Below are positions 12,065 through 24,349 of a DNA stretch of 64,000 bases, piece by piece. The stretch is from Patagioenas fasciata (lineage: Eukaryota; Chordata; Aves; Columbiformes; Columbidae). Position 1 is the stretch's first letter. Every line of letters begins with the position of its first letter. Below the pieces are notes generated by a model. The model saw nothing but the letters and a program-made list of their open reading frames with translations, ran no database searches and had not been told where the DNA came from. The position numbers were made by a program, and so were the translations under genes. The DNA is taken from positions 48,459,661-48,523,660 of the forward strand of contig NC_092522.1 of NCBI RefSeq assembly GCF_037038585.1, written 5' to 3'.

Positions 12065-14100
12065 AGACTTCAGGCATCGCAACTTTGAGAGCAGTGTTAA
12101 GTCTTTTTTGACCAATGAGCTTTCTTGCTTGTTTGGAAATACAGGTTTAGAAAAGTGCTGACAGATACCTTCCTGGAGTACATACCTTGTGTTTAAAGAA
12201 AATTCAACTTTCTTTTTTTCTGTCATGTTATATTATCACACACAGATAAAGCCAGCTGTGGTATGCTTTTGTGTAGCTATGAACCTTTATGTAAACATCC
12301 ACTTGTCGGAAACAAAGGAGCTTTAATTTATGAGGACAATGCTTTCTGAGATTTGTGCAGAAAATTCTTTCTCCCTCAGAAAATACCACTCCTGGTTTTT
12401 GCTTTTTTCTTCTCCCTCCATAGTCATCCCCTCACAGCCTTGCTGAAGTGGGGTTCCCACAGTGCTAAACTCCAGACACTGCAGCACTAGGATGTTCCAC
12501 AGAAAAATGATCAAAAAATCCCCAAGACATGCACTTCTTCTTCTGTTCTCTTCAGCCAACCCCTTGCACTGAGAACATGCTTACCCCAAAATGTGAGATT
12601 AGATTTCTAGGTTGACAATATTAATGAACGTTAGCCAAAATCTGATCCTTGAAACTGAAAACTTTTTAAAAAAAGTTCCATAGGTTGGTTATGACCATGT
12701 AAAGCTGAACCCGCCCCCACGGCTTTGGTCCTCTGTTGGATTGAGAAGTGGTGGAGAGGGTGAAGCTTGCAAAGGGATGGGCCTTGGGGAGCAGGTCACA
12801 TTGTTTTTTGCATAGAGCTGAATGCAGCTGCAGCGTAAGAAAAACAAATGAGAAAAGCTCCCATGGTTTGCACAAGACTTCCACCCAAGGTAAGGGTATC
12901 CTCATGAGACTGAGTTTTCTGCTGTTCAGTACATTTTTTTTAACCCTAAATTCCTCACTCTTTAATCACCCATTTTGATGTGGCCTAAAAATCTAATTAC
13001 TGTTGTTTAGTAGAGACAAACAGCTTGATAATTCACATCTAAACAAAGTCATTAGTAACAGAAAGTCATTTGTCTGGAGACTTCTTGATACAGCCTGTGT
13101 AAAATGAGTTTGTCATCTTCATCTAGCCCTCAAACTCTGGCATAATGGAATTCAGTCTAATTTGGAAAACATTCCAGGCAGGAATATAGTATGACTTACC
13201 CCAGAGAAAAGTCTTTACTGGACGAAAGGGCAGAATAATTCATATTATCCAGAGAAAAAGACAAAGGCTTCAAGAGCCTGCCTTGGTTTGCAAAGTGCAA
13301 GCTGGAAGGGGACAACTTTTCTATGCTGGGCTGGGAAACACCAGCAAGGTAAGACCATGTGACAAATGAATAAGTCAGCACCTGCTGCTGGTCATAAATT
13401 TGGGAAAGAAATAAGAGAGTAGTTGATGGCAACTACAGCAGTGGAGCAGCCTTATAGGAATGAAAAATCTTAAGTAGTTTTAAAGTAATGTTAGGTCTAT
13501 TTCTGAAAGAGAGTCTGTGATGTGTCTGTCTCTAGTGCATGCTGCATTCCCAGTGGAGCAGGTATGATTAGTTGGAAGCCACTCTCATCCTTAATTTGGA
13601 AGTAGTCATGGATGAGCACTTCTCATCTGCTATAAAGCAGATAAATGCCAGATCCCAGTGTTTTGTCTAGAGGAAATGGATCTCCTCACAGCCAGTACTT
13701 TTTTTCCACTCTGATCATGGAAACTGAATACTGGTGGAGCATGAGAGGAACAGACCACAGAAAGTGGTCAGTTTGACATGATCTTCCAAACTAGCATCGC
13801 CCAGTGCCCCTGTCATAACCTGCGTGCTGGGCAAAAGGATCTGTTGCTCTGACCATGTGCAACATTTCTTACTTTCCTTTATGCTCTTAATTACTTTCTT
13901 ACCCACAAAAGTGAATCCTCAGAATTAGTTTTGCAATCATGTTTGTGGAGCAGTATCAAGAAGTCTTATGTCAGATTTTCTGGGTTAGGCACATTGTACC
14001 CTGCAGCTTTTTTGAACTACTTGCCACATTTCAGCAGAACACAGATTAGGAAATATCATCAGAATTAGGGTGACAAGTCTCAAAACTGTAGTGATGAAGA
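12065..14100. other. Non-coding stretch, no gene seen
   Basis: No gene, RNA or mobile element recognised. The open frames are all under about 80 codons. Confidence 0.6.
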
Positions 14101-14302
14101 AGCAAGACAAGGGGAACATGAACTAAATCGCAGGGGGGCACAGTTATGTGCAAAGGAAGAAAGATGTTTGAAGATAATGAGGATTTTGGGGGATAATGCA
14201 CAGGCAAACAGATGCAAACTTTTTTTTGACAGGGTTATTCAAGGAGCAAGGAATAGTACAGGGATGTCTGGAGACCCTTCCAGCTCTATCTTGTATGACT
14301 GA
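14101..14302 (+). mobile_element. Possible decayed CR1 3' region
   Basis: The left end ('gacaaggggaacatgaac' at 14106-14123) resembles the conserved CR1 block meaning 'acaaggggtaatgg...aaactg'. The right end ('gagacccttccagctcta' followed by 'tcttgtatgactg') resembles the CR1 block 'aggtcccttccagctct...attctatgattctg'. The 'ggttattcaagga' segment between them resembles the 'gtgttcaagg' block. All three appear in the expected order on the plus strand, but identity is low and the middle does not align by eye. It could be chance. Confidence 0.4.
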
Positions 14303-15765
14303 ATTATTTTTGTGACTGTGGTTTGAAAGGGTAGGTGATGTCAGACAAGTCAGGCTGCAGGGGAGCAGAGGATTTGGATGCCATTCATACTGTTCCCAAG
14401 AATAGAAGGCAAAGCATAATCACACTCAGACACTTAAGTCTGTGGCTGCTGAGGTGTCTGTGCAGATGAGGGCAAACAGATTGAATCTGGTGTGACTGGA
14501 ACAAAGATAAGCAGCACAAAGGGTGAAAAGGGAAAGAAATGTCAAGGATAGAAGTGCTGGTAGAAGCTATTAGAAATCACAGTTGTCTCTGGACAAAGCT
14601 GTGAGGTCACTAGTTATCACAAAATACAATATGCAGATTGGAACATGCTGCATTTAGAAAGCACAGTAACTCATCCAGCTATTCCCATGACCTGCAAACA
14701 CTGAGACAGTGAGTGTGACGGACAAGAACAACCGGGAGATGCTGCAGTCACGACTGTGTCTCAGTTCAGGCAGAAACATGTCTGCGAAGGGTGCAGTCCA
14801 GTCACGAACTCAGAAACATGTTTGCACCCACGCTCATTTATTCATCATCAACAGCATGTTGCAAACAGTCATAAGAATGGCGGTTACTTGCCAAGGCACA
14901 GAGATTTCTCACATCTGTCACTTGAGCCAGGCACAGTAGTAACAGTACCAGATTCCAGCTGTGTGCTACATACAGCTCAGTATTTGTGAGTGGAGGTATT
15001 TGTTGTGCTCCCATTCATCTGGGTGCAGCTAATACAGCAGCAGCAGTATGCCAAGCCCTTGGACAGCTCACACTGGCATGGTGTCAGAGTGACTGAGGGC
15101 AAACAGAGTCTTGTGGTCTCCTTCACAGCACGGCACCTAATGATGAACACAAGCACTGAAAAGGATTAAGTGGCACCTGTGCTAGAGACACCCAAGAAGT
15201 AGTGGTACAGTCTGTGATGTATGTTGTCACCTCTATGTGCTCATACAGTTAATAGGAAAGCCTACAATCAGGTCCTCCTACTGTGCTTTTGTTTTTCAAC
15301 TGTAGCACAGCAGCACTTTGCCACCCACAAAAAACCTCAAGATTTCACTGTACTAGAAGATGTACAAACACAGAATGAAAAAGTTGGCTCCTGTACTTGT
15401 CACCTCACTTCTTGATGAAATGTCACCATGCATAGCTATTTGCTGAGCAACCTGTCTGTCATCTCTACAATCTGCTAGACAACACGACCATCAGCCTTGC
15501 AACACCCAAGCATTTGTACTGTTAAAGAGAATATTCCTCCAACCTCTCTTGCATCAGCACTGCACATTGTCAACCACGTGTGGCTCCAAATTACCGAGTT
15601 TCTTGTATACTAATGTTTTCATGGGACATCATTTATTAAAACTGATGCTTGGCTGAAGCAGCAGCTGCAAATATTTTGAAAAAGAAACCAACCAAGTGGT
15701 TTCTCTGTGTTCTGCTGCTAAAAACCGACTAACAAACTTGTCTTATTCAAAACCCCAAGAACAAG
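14303..15765. other. Non-coding stretch, no gene seen
   Basis: Nothing recognisable; open frames are below 80 codons. Confidence 0.6.
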
Positions 15766-15814
15766 TGGAAGTGTTGGTGTATGTTGGAAGTGTTGGTGTA
15801 TGTTGGAAGTGTTG
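15766..15814. repeat. 19-bp tandem repeat, about 2.6 copies
   Basis: Unit 'tggaagtgttggtgtatgt' occurs at 15766-15784 and 15785-15803, and a partial third copy covers 15804-15814. The two full copies are identical, which suggests recent slippage. Confidence 0.9.
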
Positions 15815-18800
15815 AGCAAGAGTTTGAGGTGTCAAACTTGTAACCATGCTACAAGCTTCCCAACCTGCCTGTTCTGCAACTCTCAGTCCAATTACTCATT
15901 TCCTTACCCAAAATGTAAACATGATTCTTTATTCTTCCTTATCATCCAGAAGGTCCATATTTCCTCTTTTTTCTCTTTGGCACCTCTGTGCTCACAGACC
16001 AGCAGAATTTAGGGACTTTGATAAGAAGTTCCAAAGGCATATCCAAAGTCAGGACACAGGAGCACAGGTGGTGTTTCAAGATCTCAGTGGAGGAGCCAGC
16101 CTCAACAGGAGGGGCCAGGAGCCACAGCTGTGTTCCTGCCTGCAGAGGTACACAGGGAGCCTGTGAAAGGGCACCCCAGGGCATCTGTTAGAAGTCATGA
16201 GACAGTAAGTACTTAGAGACGGAAGAGGAAGGGTGGAAAGGATCATGGCATGACATCAAAGGCTTCGTTAGGGTAGAGCGTCACAGATGCAGAGCCTAGC
16301 TCACTTCATCACAGGTTTCCCAGCACAACTGGTTACAGACCTAGAGCTTCACTGGTGAGACAGCAAAAGCTCAGCAAGAGAGGAAAGATGGGCTGGGCAG
16401 GGAGGTGCCCTTCAGAGTGGGAAGGCAGGAACTGCAGGAATAACATAAGGGCAAGTTCTCACTGGAGGCACAGGGCACAAGCACTCTGGGAAAGAAAGCC
16501 TGGATGCAAAGCATATATGAATATGTTTTGTGTGAGGTTAAGAGGATAGAAGAGGAAGGCACATCCAGCCATTGCCACAGGAAAATCCACTAAGGGTGAG
16601 AGACTTCCCCACCCATCCACAGGCCAGCACAGTTTTGACAGTGCCTGCATTTTTTTCCTGCTCTTGAGAGATTTCTGATTGTATCAGTCATACTGTACCA
16701 AAAACAGCGCTGGTAAATTAATTGAAATTGAACACACTTATTAGTGTCGTGGTAGAAAACAGATAGAGTCAGTGAGGAGAGGCAATGCTCTGAAGTTTGT
16801 ATGGAGGACTCCAACCCTCCATGCATTCCATTTAGGAGTAGCTCCTGCCACCCTTATTCATGCTGAATCACGTTTTACTGCAAGAGCAGTCCCATTGTAA
16901 TCAGCAGTTGTGAGGTGCAAACACTTTTTCCAAGCACTGCAAAATCTGGCCAGCAAGGATGATATTCTTTGCTAAAGCAAATGCAAAAAAACTTCTTCTG
17001 AAGTGAATGGTGCTGTACCCCTGTGGTTTTATATAATGAAGCCAGAGTGCTGTTTAAAATATAAACTTGCCCTGGAGCTCTTTTAGCCATTCTTCCCTAG
17101 AATATGAATCTGGACATTTCCTGGACAGTGTAGCCCAGCGGCAGTAGCTGGGGCCTGGAAGCTGCATTTGATGAAGCAGTAAAACAGCTGAATTGAACAT
17201 ATTCAAATCTGAGTAATAAAAATGTTCCAACTTGTCTTTGTCCCATGCTGAAAGCTATGCAATTATCTTTTTTAATAGTTCCTCGTACTTTCAATAAAAA
17301 TAACCATTTAAAAAATTAGCAAAACAGGAGAATTGCTTTGTAAAACACCTTAATTGATATTCAGAAGTCAATTTTCATAGTTTATTATCAAAACTGATAT
17401 GAAGGAATTATCTCCTGTGGTCAGTCAGGGGAATTGGTAGGTTTTCATATTATGTTTTTCCTTTTCAAAAGATAGAGCTTTGAGTTTGAATTCAGTGTAG
17501 TACTCCAGATAATCTTTGGATCGGGTAGCCATTCCAGCCAATAAACATGCAGAAATTGTAATTGATATTTTATAATTAAAGTCCAAACTGAGAAGGAATA
17601 GTAATAATTAGTGAGGAAAGCACATAATAAGATAAGGAATGACAATATAACTGAGAGATTTCCATTAGGCGAAGGAAACAAAACACCCTTGAGCTTTGTT
17701 AAAGCAAAATCAGTTTGTTGCTTTTGGGGTGTGTTTTTAATTTTTTTCATTTGAAGTACACTTCAGACTCCAATAGCCACTAAAGGGATGATACATTTGT
17801 CTGAGGAAAAGTTAATAGTCTCATTTGTATTGTCTTATTCCCAAATGTCCCAGATAGGAGCTGCTCATCCTCACTGCTAATTGTTGTGCAAATACAAAGC
17901 AGGAGAGAGCATCTGCCCCTCTGGGATTCCTAGACAATCTGATAGCTCAAAACACGGAGAAGGCTGCAAGAGCTAATAAGAATTTTTCAGCTTCCATCTC
18001 TGAAGGCTTTACCTTTCCTCCCTTCCCCTCATTAAAAAACCCTGGCAAACATTGAGACAGAGCTGGTGACCAGTGACAATCTGTGCAGCATGGGCTATAA
18101 TGCCTGGCCTGGCACAGTGGGGTACAGTGACTTCAAGCCAGTGGATCCTTGGGCAGATATATTCTGGGCTTGGACATTTTGGTGTTCTCCAAGCTCATCT
18201 CATGTGTCTGGGGTTCTCCTTGCAAACCTGTTTCTGTGAAGATCTTCATGAACCATAGAGAAAACACCTTAAAAAGTCAACTGTTTTCACCATCAGCTCT
18301 CGTCACCCTTCTGCTATGGGAATGAGTTCCAAGGAGTTGATACTCCTCACTTCCAGTCCCCATCTGCCTGAACCTTTCATACCACATGATGGGTCCAGGG
18401 AGAGATGCGAAAAGGCTTATACTGGTAGCTATGTAGTGCATCAGGAAAATGTCATTTCCACTTTGCAGGGCTCCTCAGATGCTTGCTGGTGCCATTTATT
18501 CACATTTACTTCCTAGTATGCAGCATGACAAAAGGAAAGTACAGCTTAAGAGCTGTCTAAAGAACACTTCTCAGAAATGGCCTCCCTGCATTCTTCTTTC
18601 TTTTTTTTTTTTTTAATTAACTTAAGCCATGCAGAGTGGTAACAAAGAAATTAAAAATTGAGAAGAATGTAGTATAAGAAAAATATTTTATTAAAGCATT
18701 TTAAAAAAGTGCTTCTTAGTTCTGATTTTTTCAAGGGTCTCTGATTTGTCATTTCTTGCCTTTTCCTCATACCCAGCAGCTATTCCTAAAAAGCCCTTCC

Positions 18801-19175
18801 ATACAGGTTTCTTTCCATTGCTAGTGGCTAAAGGTCCAAAGAGATTTTGTTCTTTCAACTGAGGAAATGCTATGCTTCTCTGACACTTGGGACCTTGGGC
18901 TCACCACTGATCCAATGCAAATCAAATCCACTTCACCATTTACTTCCCTTAATTTATCAAAGTTTGCCATTTTGAAATAATAATAGTAATGTGTTTAGAA
19001 ATGTAGTTGGAGGCCTTATTTAACCTATCCGCTTACACAGATTGACTAAATATAATCAAATTACAAGCAACATTGCAGGCTAATGTAACAATAATATTAG
19101 AATTATCTGGGAACAACATAGAATTATGAGTTACATGCATTCTAAGGCCAAACTGAAAGAATGCAGTTATCATGT
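15815..19175. other. Non-coding stretch, no gene seen
   Basis: No gene or repeat family recognised. It contains a T-run at about 18601-18614. Open frames in the 15.8-17.8 kb part reach 106 codons, overlap on both strands and carry no known motif. Confidence 0.6.
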
Positions 19176-19295
19176 TAGACTAGACTAGACTAGACTAGAC
19201 TATGCTATGCTATTCTATGCTATGCTATGCTATGCTATGCTATGCTATGCTATGCTATGCTATGCTATGCTATGCTATGCTATGCTATACTATAC
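19176..19295. repeat. Pentanucleotide microsatellite, TAGAC then TATGC then TATAC
   Basis: This 120-bp array has strict 5-bp periodicity. It has five TAGAC units at 19176-19200, seventeen TATGC-type units at 19201-19285 (one is TATTC) and two TATAC units at 19286-19295. The ordered change of unit suggests point mutations at the edges spread by slippage. It lies about 360 bases upstream of the CR1 copy at 19655. It is likely to be length-polymorphic. Confidence 0.95.
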
Positions 19296-19654
19296 CACCA
19301 CAGCATCCGACAGTATTTCTCTCTAATACTGCAATCTCTGTACATTTCTAAGTGTAAGAATTCCCCGGAGCACCTGTAGCGCCATTCTGCTAAAATAATT
19401 TCAGCTGTCTTTCTTTGAATTGAGTTTGATTTAAACAGATTCTTTTTCCCCCATATTTTCTCTTCATATCTCTTTCAGTCATATTTCTTGCATTATTACA
19501 GTACTCCTCCATGACATTTTTCTTCATTTCTGCTGTTACTCACCAATGCATACTTTTCAATATCTGTGCTACAATTTGGATGACAAGTGGGACATCTTTC
19601 TCTTATCTTAACAGTACCTAGCTTCATATCCTACACTTTTGAGACTTTCTCTTA
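19296..19654. other. Non-coding spacer before CR1
   Basis: Pyrimidine-leaning sequence between the microsatellite and the CR1 copy. It may include further diverged CR1 5' sequence, but I cannot recognise it. Confidence 0.5.
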
Positions 19655-20605
19655 GTTTCTGGAGTCTCACTTCAGTCTTCAAAAGGGGCAAGAAGGAGGA
19701 CCCACGTAACTATAGATTGGTAAGCCTCACCTCTATCACTGGAAAGATGATGGAACAACTTATCCTTGGTGCCATCTCAAGGCATATCAAGGATAAGAGG
19801 GTTATTAGGGGCAGTCAGCATGGCTTCACCAAGGGGAACTCATGCTTAACCAACCTTATAGCCTTTCATGATGACATAACAAGGTGGATGGATGATGGCA
19901 GAGCAGTGGATGTGGTCCACCTTAATTTTAGTAAAGCATTTGACACAGTCTCCCCCAGCATCCTTGCTGCTAAACTGAGGAAGTGTGGTATGGACAATCG
20001 GATAGTGAGGTGGACTGGGAACTGGCTGAACTGGCCAGAGAGTTGTGGTCAATGGGGTGGAGTTCAGTTGGAGGCCTGTATCTAGTGGAGCCCCAAGGGT
20101 TGGTACTGGGACCAGTACTATTCAATATATTCATCAATGACTTGGATGAGGGAATAGAGTGCACTGTCAGCAAGTTTGCTGATGACACCAAGCTGGGAGG
20201 AGTGGCTGACACGCCAGAAGGCTGTGCTGCCATCCAGCGAGACCTAGACAGGCTGGAGAGTTGGGCAGGGAAAAATTTAATGAAATATAACAAGTGTCAC
20301 GAGGGTGGAGCCAGGCTCTTCTCGGTGACAATCAATGATAGGGCAAGGGGCAATGGGTACAAACTGGAACACAGGAGGTTCCACTTAAATATGAGAAGAA
20401 ACTTCTTCTCAGTGAGGGTGATAGAACACTGAAACAGGCTGCCCAGGGGGGTTGTGGAGTCTCCTACTCTGGACACATTCAAAACCTGCCTGGATGCCTT
20501 TCTGTGTAACTTCATCTAGGTGTTCCTGCTCCAGTGGGAGGATTGGACTAGATGATCTTTTGAGGTTCCTTCCAATCCCTAACATTCTGTGATTTTGTGA
20601 TTCCT
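19655..20605 (+). mobile_element. CR1 LINE, 5'-truncated, defective reverse transcriptase, intact 3' end
   Basis: This is the clearest mobile element in the window. CR1 is a non-LTR retrotransposon whose ORF2 encodes endonuclease and reverse transcriptase; only part of the reverse transcriptase region remains. In one plus frame from about 19680 I see 'NYRLVSLTSITGKMMEQ', 'QHGFTKGNSCLTNLIAF' and 'NFSKAFDTVS', all typical of CR1. In another frame from about 20090 come '[19 protein letters not shown]' and the catalytic FADD motif at 20175-20186 ('[19 protein letters not shown]'). The reading frame changes at least twice between about 20010 and 20095, so no working enzyme is encoded. At about 20295 the coding part jumps into the 3' region, apparently by internal deletion. 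The 3' end is complete: 'ggactagatgatct', 'ccttccaatccctaac' and 'attctgtgattttgtgatt' at 20582-20600. Confidence 0.95.
19680..20300 (+). pseudogene. Broken CR1 ORF2 (reverse transcriptase fragment)
   Basis: This is the coding remnant inside the CR1 copy. Upstream residues, including the 'FSKAFDTV' block that carries the first catalytic Asp of the palm, lie in one frame. The 'FINDLD' block and the FADD catalytic pair (20175-20186) lie in another. A lost base near 20088-20096, in the block that should read Gly-x-Pro-Gln-Gly, accounts for one shift. At least one more shift lies near 20015-20045. The endonuclease domain and the N-terminal half are absent through 5' truncation, and the C-terminal part is removed by the junction near 20295. 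It is not expected to be translated into a functional protein. Confidence 0.9.
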
Positions 20606-23600
20606 CAGTGTTCTGACCACCAGTGCTGTTTCCTAGATTAATTTAGGCTTCAAATCTCTTATTTCTTTTGACGAAGATTCCTCAGTCACATATATCTGCT
20701 TCTCCTTGCTGCTGCATTTCTCAGATTCTCTCTCCTCCACTCCTCCTGATTTCTGCCCGCAGGTCACACTGATATCCAATTAGTTTTCAGTTTAACTAGG
20801 TGTGTGAGTAGTCAGAGTTTGCCCATTCAACATGCACATAGGCATGTACAGGCAATAAGGGTGAGATTTCACAACCACATTCACAAGCAGATACTTGCAT
20901 ATGGTTCATTGTTGTAAGCTTCTGTTATAGCTGTTGGAAATCAAGTCAAAACAAGCAGCAGACATAGGGAATTATTCAGTTCATCCTAAAATAGACATCT
21001 AAATATTTATTCAGTTGATTCTGCACAGACATCTAGCATCATTTGAGATCCTCTGTTGTACCCAATGTAGCATGTAGTGGCTACCCCAGACGGATGCATG
21101 TCCCCCATGGGTCCTGTGACTTGCGTGCCTCAATGTCTTACATGCCACTGGACTGGATCCCTACATTTAATTAGCTGAATTGGATCCTTAGTGGCTGATC
21201 AGCTGAGTCACCTGCTGGCATCGCTGCCTGGTAAGGTCCAGGGCTCAGCTGCCCACACTTTTGCATCTTGTGCCATTTTAGATATTCCAGTTTTACTCAC
21301 CTGTGGAAAGAAGTCTATAGGTCATGTTCCATACATGGAGGTCTGCAATGCCTTTCAGTGACTCAGATGCCTATGTTCAGCTCTCTGAACCTCTGCCACA
21401 GGACTCCACTGACTCCATAGGATCTAGGATATCTGGAGGCAAGTAGCCACTGAGATGCAGGTGTCTCCAAATGAAACTGGGTCTTACCCACAGGTGTGCA
21501 GTTGAGTAGGAAACCCCATCTCCTACACTACAGTCATCTAACCGAGAAGACTGTGCAATATGCAGCACGGGGATTCAAGGCCATCAAGGTGGAGAGAGGT
21601 ATTGGAGAGGACCTGAAGTGTTTTCTATAAGTGTTTGTTTATTTGTTTCATTTTTTTTTTCTCAATACTGGAATCAGTGATTTGAGTTTTATGTTGATTG
21701 GTGATAAATGTAATTGATTGCAATTGCTGAACTTGAAACCATTTATTTTTGCCCACAGTAGGTGGGTGACTCAAAACTCCAGAGAGTTTAGACTAGCTGA
21801 AGTAATTTTGATGTCCCAGAAACTTTACCTCACTTTTTACCTCCTGCTTGCTTAATGATTTTGATTTATTCTTTAATTAACACTAAAAAAATCTGTTGTC
21901 CAAACTCATGTCATTAAAAATATGGAAAAATCCCAACAGCATAAAAATTATTGTATCTGAAGGAAGTCAGTTACCTGTAGCAAAGCCAAAGGGGGCACCT
22001 TGCTCACAGGTGGGGGGTTATACAAGGGAAATAGCCCATTTTTAAAGAGGGGCCATAGCTACCTTTGGCCGAACGCAAAGCGCCAGTCAGCAACCAATAA
22101 ACCAGTCAGAGAAAGCAGGAGCTTTCAATGGCACATCTGTATTTTAAGAGTGGACATATGTGTCCAGGTGACTTTCCATGTCAGTATCACGCAGAGAGAA
22201 AACAGAACAGGTTTTGTAACATCAGATGGAAGGCGGTTGGGTCACCTTCAGCCCTGCAATCACACTGCTTAGCACTGTCATGCTGCTGACCAGTGGGTTC
22301 TGCCCCATGGTCCCCCATGTCAGCAGAGGCATCTGCTGTATCCCCATCACTTCAGTCACCTGGGTCGGTCACCCCAGCTCCCTTGGCAGCCGCAGTCAGT
22401 CATCCCCATCAGCTATGCAAAACAGGTGAACTGCACAAAGCAGCCTGACCATGTGCCAACAGGTTGGTGTGCAAAGAAACACGTCAGACTTCTAATGCTT
22501 CAAATATTCTGCACCGAAAACAAAAATGATGATTCAATATGAAAGTGGTTATTAAGAATGTTTTCATGCTAAAGCTGAACTTTATCAAGAAAGTTTTACA
22601 GTTGTATGTTAATTTTTATGGATCTCTGTCTGCCTTCTTTTAATCCCTGATTCAAAATAATACATGCATCTAATTAGGGGAAAGAAATAATGCTAGGTAA
22701 GCACCATACTCTGAAAATAATAAGTAATTTATGGTCTAACAAATGAATTCCAAAAATACTGCTAACTGAAATAAACACATCAAAACTACAAAGAATATTT
22801 GGAAATAATGAAACTTTTTTTCAGATGTGAGTTCTGTACTGAAGTATAGAAGACTGACCTTATCTGATAATTCATTTGCAGTGAATAATCTCACTGCCTC
22901 TATTGCTTGAACACCTCTGCATGGTCAAAAAGTTTCATTAGACAGACAAAAAAGCAATGCAAAGGAAATGTATGTTCATCCAAATATCAGCTAAGGAAAA
23001 ATGCTAAGATGCTGAGCTTTCCTTGGAAAACTGGAAGGAATATTCAAAGACGTCATGTGTTAGTCCAGTATCAGTAAGGGGGAAAATACAATTATGTGTA
23101 TTGATTAGGAACTTGAATTGTAAGAAACTTAGAAAAAAATGAACATGTATTTCTGATGCCAGGGAAAGGCCAAAACCTATTTTGTAAACACCTGCATCAG
23201 TAGGTCAGAATTTGTATTAAGAGAAACTGGGCATTTTTTCTTTGAAATACCCAAGCACTGAATGCCACCGAGGTCACTGTAATATGTAACTGACAGTAGT
23301 ATAAATTCCTCAGAGTCAAATTTTAATCTGATTAAAATTGATACTTGAGAGACCTAATCCCTATTTTAAAAATGGTCTTAAAGTTTTAATCCTGCTCTCA
23401 ATTACAGCATTTTAAACTGACTTCAGAGTGGTTATTTTGGATTTACATTAGTACAAGTGCGATTAGAATAGGAGCCTGAGGCAGTTCACACTCTTTGCAG
23501 TTCTCAACAGCAGAAAGACAAGGGTTGAAGCACACTGTAGAGCTAAATAACTTGGATTTTTAATGGCTTGTCTTCCTACATATCTTAAATTATATTTTGA

Positions 23601-23691
23601 ATGTATGTTCCCTTGCATTTGTTTACCTAACTAAATAAAAACATTAGTTACCATCCAGAGTATATGATTCATTTTCCACTCTGTTCCTATT
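20606..23691. other. Non-coding stretch, no gene seen; possible very old repeat at about 21056-21590
   Basis: No gene recognised. The part at about 21056-21590 has a repeat-like texture, with short recurrent words such as 'tcagatgcctatgttcagct' and 'gcctcaatgtcttacatgcc' that recall old archosaur interspersed repeats. I cannot assign a family. The rest is AT-rich and ordinary. Confidence 0.5.
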
Positions 23692-23726
23692 AAACAAACA
23701 AACAAACAAAACAAAACAAAACAAAA
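23692..23726. repeat. (AAAC)n / (AAAAC)n microsatellite
   Basis: Several AAAC units pass into AAAAC units. It is a short simple repeat with no element body beside it. Confidence 0.9.
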
Positions 23727-24349
23727 GACAAAAACCCCAGCTTTAATCACTTGGACTTGATCTAAGCTGTGTTTCTTTATGTTATTTACAGAAATTACTG
23801 CCTGGCATTTTAAAAGGAGAAGAAACCCATTGAAATCAGTAAAAAAAGGTGAACATAATAGTTTGTGTAGAAGTCATAGGACAAAGAATTTGTAAGGTTA
23901 TGAAGAACTTCATGGTATATTGAGAGCTCTCATGGAAATTAATCAAGTATTAGAAAGTCTATAACATGCCATTGAATCAATCTTCCCAGTTCATGGGGGG
24001 ATCAATTATTTTTCTGTGTTCTCTGCTAAGTGTTTCATCTGTTCTTCAAAACTTCTTCCATATCAACTATTCTAGAGGTGTTTTCTTTTTCACAGTATAT
24101 TTCTGTTTCCCTGTGACTTTTGTCGCACCATTCCTTGGAGATTTTTCTAATCCTGCAAGAGGGTTCACTTAAATGTTCAGTCAGTAGCTTACATGCTAGC
24201 TGAACCACTTGTCTCCAGAGAACTATAGAATTAAAATAAACCCCATCCCCTGTTTTTCATTTCAATTCATCTGAATTAAGTGGCTTAATTCAGAGTTGGA
24301 AAAGTACATAGATTACTGAGATTGTCTTTACTAGATTACCCGCTATAAA
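23727..24349. other. Non-coding stretch, no gene seen
   Basis: Ordinary sequence leading into the CR1 fragment at 24350. The left border of that fragment is uncertain. Confidence 0.55.
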
